NCBI GenBank assembly: GCA_002383285.1
Contig: DFXU01000053.1
Location: 1 to 16,002, forward strand
From: Caryophanales bacterium UBA4100
GTDB taxonomy: Bacteria > Bacillota > Bacilli > Paenibacillales > UBA4045
Direction of reading: 5' to 3'
Length of the DNA stretch: 16,002 nt
In this document: piece after piece, positions 14,513 through 16,002 of the stretch
How the letters are laid out: every line of letters starts with the position of its first letter
Position numbering within the stretch: the stretch's first letter is position 1
The notes under the pieces: model-generated
Database searches by the model: none
The model's input: the letters and a program-made list of their open reading frames with translations, nothing else
Told to the model about the DNA's origin: nothing
Program-made: the position numbers and the translations under genes

Positions 14513-14541
14513 TTGAAATAGGTATATAAACTCATTATAAT
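14513..14541 (+). promoter_or_regulatory. Sigma-A promoter of the unknown gene at 14599
   Basis: TTGAAA (14513-14518) and TATAAT (14536-14541) stand exactly 17 bases apart on the plus strand, a near-consensus vegetative promoter. The surroundings are very A/T-rich, which should raise its strength. It lies about 58 bases before the GTG start. Confidence 0.75.
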
Positions 14542-14583
14542 AATACTTACGACCTATATTACTACATACAAGTAATAATAATG

Positions 14584-14592
14584 AAAGGAGGG
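14584..14592 (+). promoter_or_regulatory. Strong ribosome binding site fixing GTG 14599 as start
   Basis: AAAGGAGGG is a nearly perfect anti-16S match, 6 bases before GTG 14599. It overlaps the upstream ATG at 14581, which therefore cannot be the start used. Confidence 0.8.
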
Positions 14593-14598
14593 AATTTA

Positions 14599-14958
14599 GT
14601 GATTTTGGAACCGTTGTCATTAACCCGACAGCTGGAGATGGTTTTTCGAGAACTCAGGGATGAGTTAGCTTCACTTGCTTCTGGAACAATTTTTGTGCAA
14701 ATCCGCAATAATCTGATTGGGAAGTTTGGAATAAAGCATGATCTGAAGAGCAAGGGTGATCTATTGAAGATAGATGGACCGGGTTTATCTGAGCATCATC
14801 TCCAGGCTTTGCATCGCATCGGTTTGCTCTCGTTAGAGAGAAAGAAATGGACGCATGGTGAAATTCAGCTGGAATTTGCTATGAAGAACAACGCTTTGAA
14901 TACTAGTATATTCTCTGAATCTAACTACAACATGAATCACTTGCAGACGGACAAATAA
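14599..14958 (+). CDS. Hypothetical protein, 119 residues
   Basis: I do not recognise a named family with certainty. The protein is soluble, with no signal peptide or membrane segment. The first half is an amphipathic helix (LSLTRQLEMVFRELRDELAS) followed by SGTIFVQIRNNLIGKFGIKHD, which alternates as beta strands. The middle has KIDGPGLSEHHLQALHRIGLL, and the C-terminal part is WTHGEIQLEFAMKNNALNTSIFSESNYNMNHL. Start GTG 14599 is fixed by AAAGGAGGG six bases upstream; an ATG at 14581 would contain the ribosome site in its codons. A near-consensus promoter (14513-14541) and a terminator (14973-15013) make it a self-contained, probably well expressed single gene. It is divergent from the chemotaxis gene, which does not by itself imply a motility role. 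That it is a real gene is likely; its function is open. Confidence 0.8.
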   Translation: MILEPLSLTRQLEMVFRELRDELASLASGTIFVQIRNNLIGKFGIKHDLKSKGDLLKIDGPGLSEHHLQALHRIGLLSLERKKWTHGEIQLEFAMKNNALNTSIFSESNYNMNHLQTDK

Positions 14959-14972
14959 TTCGTAAGCACACA

Positions 14973-15013
14973 AAAAAGCTATCCAATTCCTAAGGGTATT
15001 CGGATAGCTTTTT
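14973..15013. terminator. Bidirectional rho-independent terminator (unknown gene / SASP)
   Basis: AAAAAGCTATCC (14973-14984) and GGATAGCTTTTT (15002-15013) form a perfect 12-bp stem with a 17-base loop. T-tracts occur on both strands. It separates the convergent 3' ends of the 119-residue gene (+) and the SASP gene (-). Confidence 0.88.
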
Positions 15014-15044
15014 CACGATGTTTTAAATGCATGCTCACATTTTT

Positions 15045-15272
15045 TTACTTCGTAAATTTCCCTGCGAGCTGCTGTTCAGCGATTTGTACAAGTCGACGTG
15101 TAATATGTCCACCGATTGCACCAGTATCCCGTGTTGCCATGAAGCCCATGTATCCATCTTGTGGGATTTGGATGCCCAATTCTTGAGCTATTTCATACTT
15201 CATTTGATCTAGCGCTGCATTTGCTTGTGGTACAACGAGTGTGTTGCTTGAACGACTTTGTCCTTGTGCCAT
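15045..15272 (-). CDS. Alpha/beta-type small acid-soluble spore protein
   Basis: This 75-residue protein coats and protects DNA in the dormant spore and is degraded on germination. Family features are MAQGQ...NTLVVPQANAALDQMKYEIAQELGI, where the EIAQE segment (about 27-31) fits the site cut by the germination protease GPR, and the C-terminal GGHITRRLVQIAEQQLAG that contacts DNA. Most family members have GGEVTKRLV or GGxMTKRLV here, so HITRR is a mild variant. ATG 15272 follows a perfect GGAGGTGAT ribosome site, as expected for an abundant spore protein. Expression should be forespore-specific (sigma-G); a candidate promoter is at 15295-15323. It is monocistronic between a terminator and the divergent trpS leader. 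Which ssp paralogue it is cannot be assigned. Confidence 0.97.
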   Translation of the reverse strand: MAQGQSRSSNTLVVPQANAALDQMKYEIAQELGIQIPQDGYMGFMATRDTGAIGGHITRRLVQIAEQQLAGKFTK

Positions 15273-15294
15273 GAATGATCACCTCCACATTAGG

Positions 15295-15323
15295 TATTAT
15301 GATCCAATATTGACAAAATACTC
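15295..15323 (-). promoter_or_regulatory. Candidate sigma-G promoter for the SASP gene
   Basis: On the minus strand GAGTA (15323-15319) and CATAATA (15301-15295) are 17 bases apart. The -10 agrees well with the forespore sigma-F/G pattern CATnnTA, and the -35 matches at four of five. The position, about 23 bases before the SASP start codon, gives a short leader. Confidence 0.4.
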
Positions 15324-15377
15324 GATTATACGTCTTGGTAAATATCGGAATGTGATGAAGCTGCTGGAGGATCGATA

Positions 15378-15405
15378 TTGACAATTATGCTGTGCAATGT
15401 ATAAT
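15378..15405 (+). promoter_or_regulatory. Sigma-A promoter of trpS
   Basis: A perfect TTGACA (15378-15383) and a perfect TATAAT (15400-15405) are separated by 16 bases on the plus strand. Transcription would start near 15412 and give a leader of about 310 bases containing the T-box element. Confidence 0.85.
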
Positions 15406-15435
15406 GAATCCAATCAAGGTGCAATGATGAAAAGT

Positions 15436-15692
15436 AAATATGATCGCAATGATGGGAATTAGTAGGCGCGAATGTAATTTTCTAGAGAGTCGATGTGTGG
15501 TGAGAATCGATAATTATCCGCGTTCGAATGGGTCCTGGAGCAGAAGATTGAACCATGTGTCTATGAAATGGACAGCGTGCAGTAGATCGGACGGTTGTTC
15601 CTCGTTACTGGAGCACAAAGGTTTCTGATTGCTAGAAACGAACAAGGGTGGTACCACGTCCTCTCGTCCCTTACGGGTGAGGGGTCTTTTTT
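15436..15692 (+). promoter_or_regulatory. Tryptophan T-box riboswitch leader of trpS
   Basis: The leader reads uncharged tRNA-Trp and lets transcription continue into trpS. The order of T-box elements is visible: the AATGATGGGAATTAGTA opening (about 15448-15464), the AGAGAG and GGTGAGAA stem I motifs (15485-15505 region), a specifier UGG (15529-15531) after GAA, and the conserved T-box AAGGGTGGTACCACG (15644-15658). A terminator stem (15660-15669 with 15675-15684) ends in a T-run to 15692. The specifier is the Trp codon and agrees with the downstream gene. Stem I boundaries are by eye. Confidence 0.93.
15660..15692 (+). terminator. Regulated terminator of the trpS T-box
   Basis: CCTCTCGTCC (15660-15669) pairs with GGGTGAGGGG (15675-15684) over 10 bp with three G-U pairs, followed by TCTTTTTT. 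In a T-box leader this competes with the antiterminator that includes the T-box sequence at 15644-15658. Confidence 0.85.
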
Positions 15693-15724
15693 GTTCTCAA
15701 AAATAATAAAATGGGAGGTTTCTT

Positions 15725-16002
15725 ATGAAACGAGTATTGTCAGGTATTCAACCAAGCGGAAAATTAACATTAGGTAATTATATTGGCGCTTTACAGAACT
15801 TTGTTGCTTTACAGCATGAGCATGAATGTTACTTTATGGTGGTGGATCTTCATGCTATTACCGTTCCCCAAGAGCCAGCGGCACTTCGTGAACAAACTGA
15901 ATCCGTTGCATCTCTATTCATTGCCGCGGGTATTGATCCAAGTAAAGCAGCGGTCTTCTTGCAATCGCATGTCTCTGCCCATGCACAGCTAGGTTGGTTG
16001 TT
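15725..16002 (+). CDS. trpS: Tryptophanyl-tRNA synthetase, N-terminal part (cut by window end)
   Basis: TrpRS charges tRNA-Trp with tryptophan. About 92 residues are visible and start MKRVLSGIQPSGKLTLGNYIGA; the PSGKLTLGN stretch holds the TxGN form of the class I HIGH motif that binds ATP. The segments CYFMVVDLHAITV, AALREQTESVASLFIAAGIDP and AAVFLQSHVSAHAQLGWL continue the typical Rossmann-fold domain. ATG 15725 has the ribosome site GGGAGG about 8 bases upstream. It is preceded by a consensus promoter and a UGG-specifier T-box, both consistent with TrpRS. The KMSKS loop and C-terminus lie outside the window. Confidence 0.97.
   Translation, partial: MKRVLSGIQPSGKLTLGNYIGALQNFVALQHEHECYFMVVDLHAITVPQEPAALREQTESVASLFIAAGIDPSKAAVFLQSHVSAHAQLGWL

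Noticed and set aside
14393..14580. Sigma-D (motility) promoter for the chemoreceptor gene
   Set aside because: No TAAA-N15-GCCGATAT-like sequence was found on the minus strand; a sigma-A-like pair fits better.
15310..15332. Second TTGACA (15310-15315) as an extra trpS promoter
   Set aside because: No acceptable -10 element occurs at 16-18 bases downstream.
15440..15628. 62-codon open frame in the trpS leader
   Set aside because: It overlaps the T-box stem I and specifier region and has no domain; the RNA element explains the sequence.

Overview
The window looks like chromosomal DNA from a spore-forming Firmicute, most likely of the Paenibacillus/Cohnella group. The reasons are four sporulation-type genes (yunB, lytH, ylbJ and an alpha/beta-type SASP), a T-box leader before trpS, purine-rich Shine-Dalgarno sequences, frequent TTG starts, and moderate-to-low GC by eye. 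Both ends cut genes: the 3' part of uxuA on the left and the 5' part of trpS on the right. No rRNA, tRNA, transposase, phage gene or CRISPR array was seen.

Layout. 1-719: C-terminal part of mannonate dehydratase. 793-2566: yunB (+) and lytH (-), convergent with 4 bp between them. 2592-5319: a nickel-pincer-cofactor (lar) block, with larC2 (+), a 354-bp non-coding stretch rich in palindromes, then larC1 (-) with a very His-rich tail and larB (-). 5473-6724: lipA and yutD (+). 6741-8857: ylbJ then an NAD kinase gene (-). 9050-9754: a DUF2225 protein (+). 9779-9952: a 57-codon yycC-like gene (-). 10040-12981: an M3-family oligoendopeptidase and an aspartate-semialdehyde dehydrogenase of the archaeal/fungal-like class (+), closed by a strong bidirectional terminator. 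13136-14392: a membrane-anchored methyl-accepting protein without an extracellular sensor domain (-). 14599-14958: an unrecognised small gene (+) with a near-consensus sigma-A promoter. 15045-15272: SASP (-). 15378-16002: promoter, tryptophan T-box leader and the start of trpS (+).

How the genes relate. From memory, the order yunB / lytH / lipA / yutD resembles the yun-yut region of Bacillus subtilis, and here larB, larC1 and larC2 lie between lytH and lipA. LarB makes the biscarboxylated nicotinate nucleotide and LarC inserts nickel; the sulfur-insertion enzyme LarE and the client racemase LarA are not in the window. LytH, YunB, YlbJ and the SASP act at different stages of spore formation. 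LipA supplies lipoyl groups for 2-oxoacid dehydrogenases, Asd feeds lysine/threonine/methionine and diaminopimelate synthesis, and TrpRS is controlled by tRNA charging.

The most interesting points are that LarC is split into two genes on opposite strands with facing 3' ends, the palindromic DNA lying between the halves, and a set of mutually exclusive hairpins plus a possible 9-codon leader just upstream of larC2.
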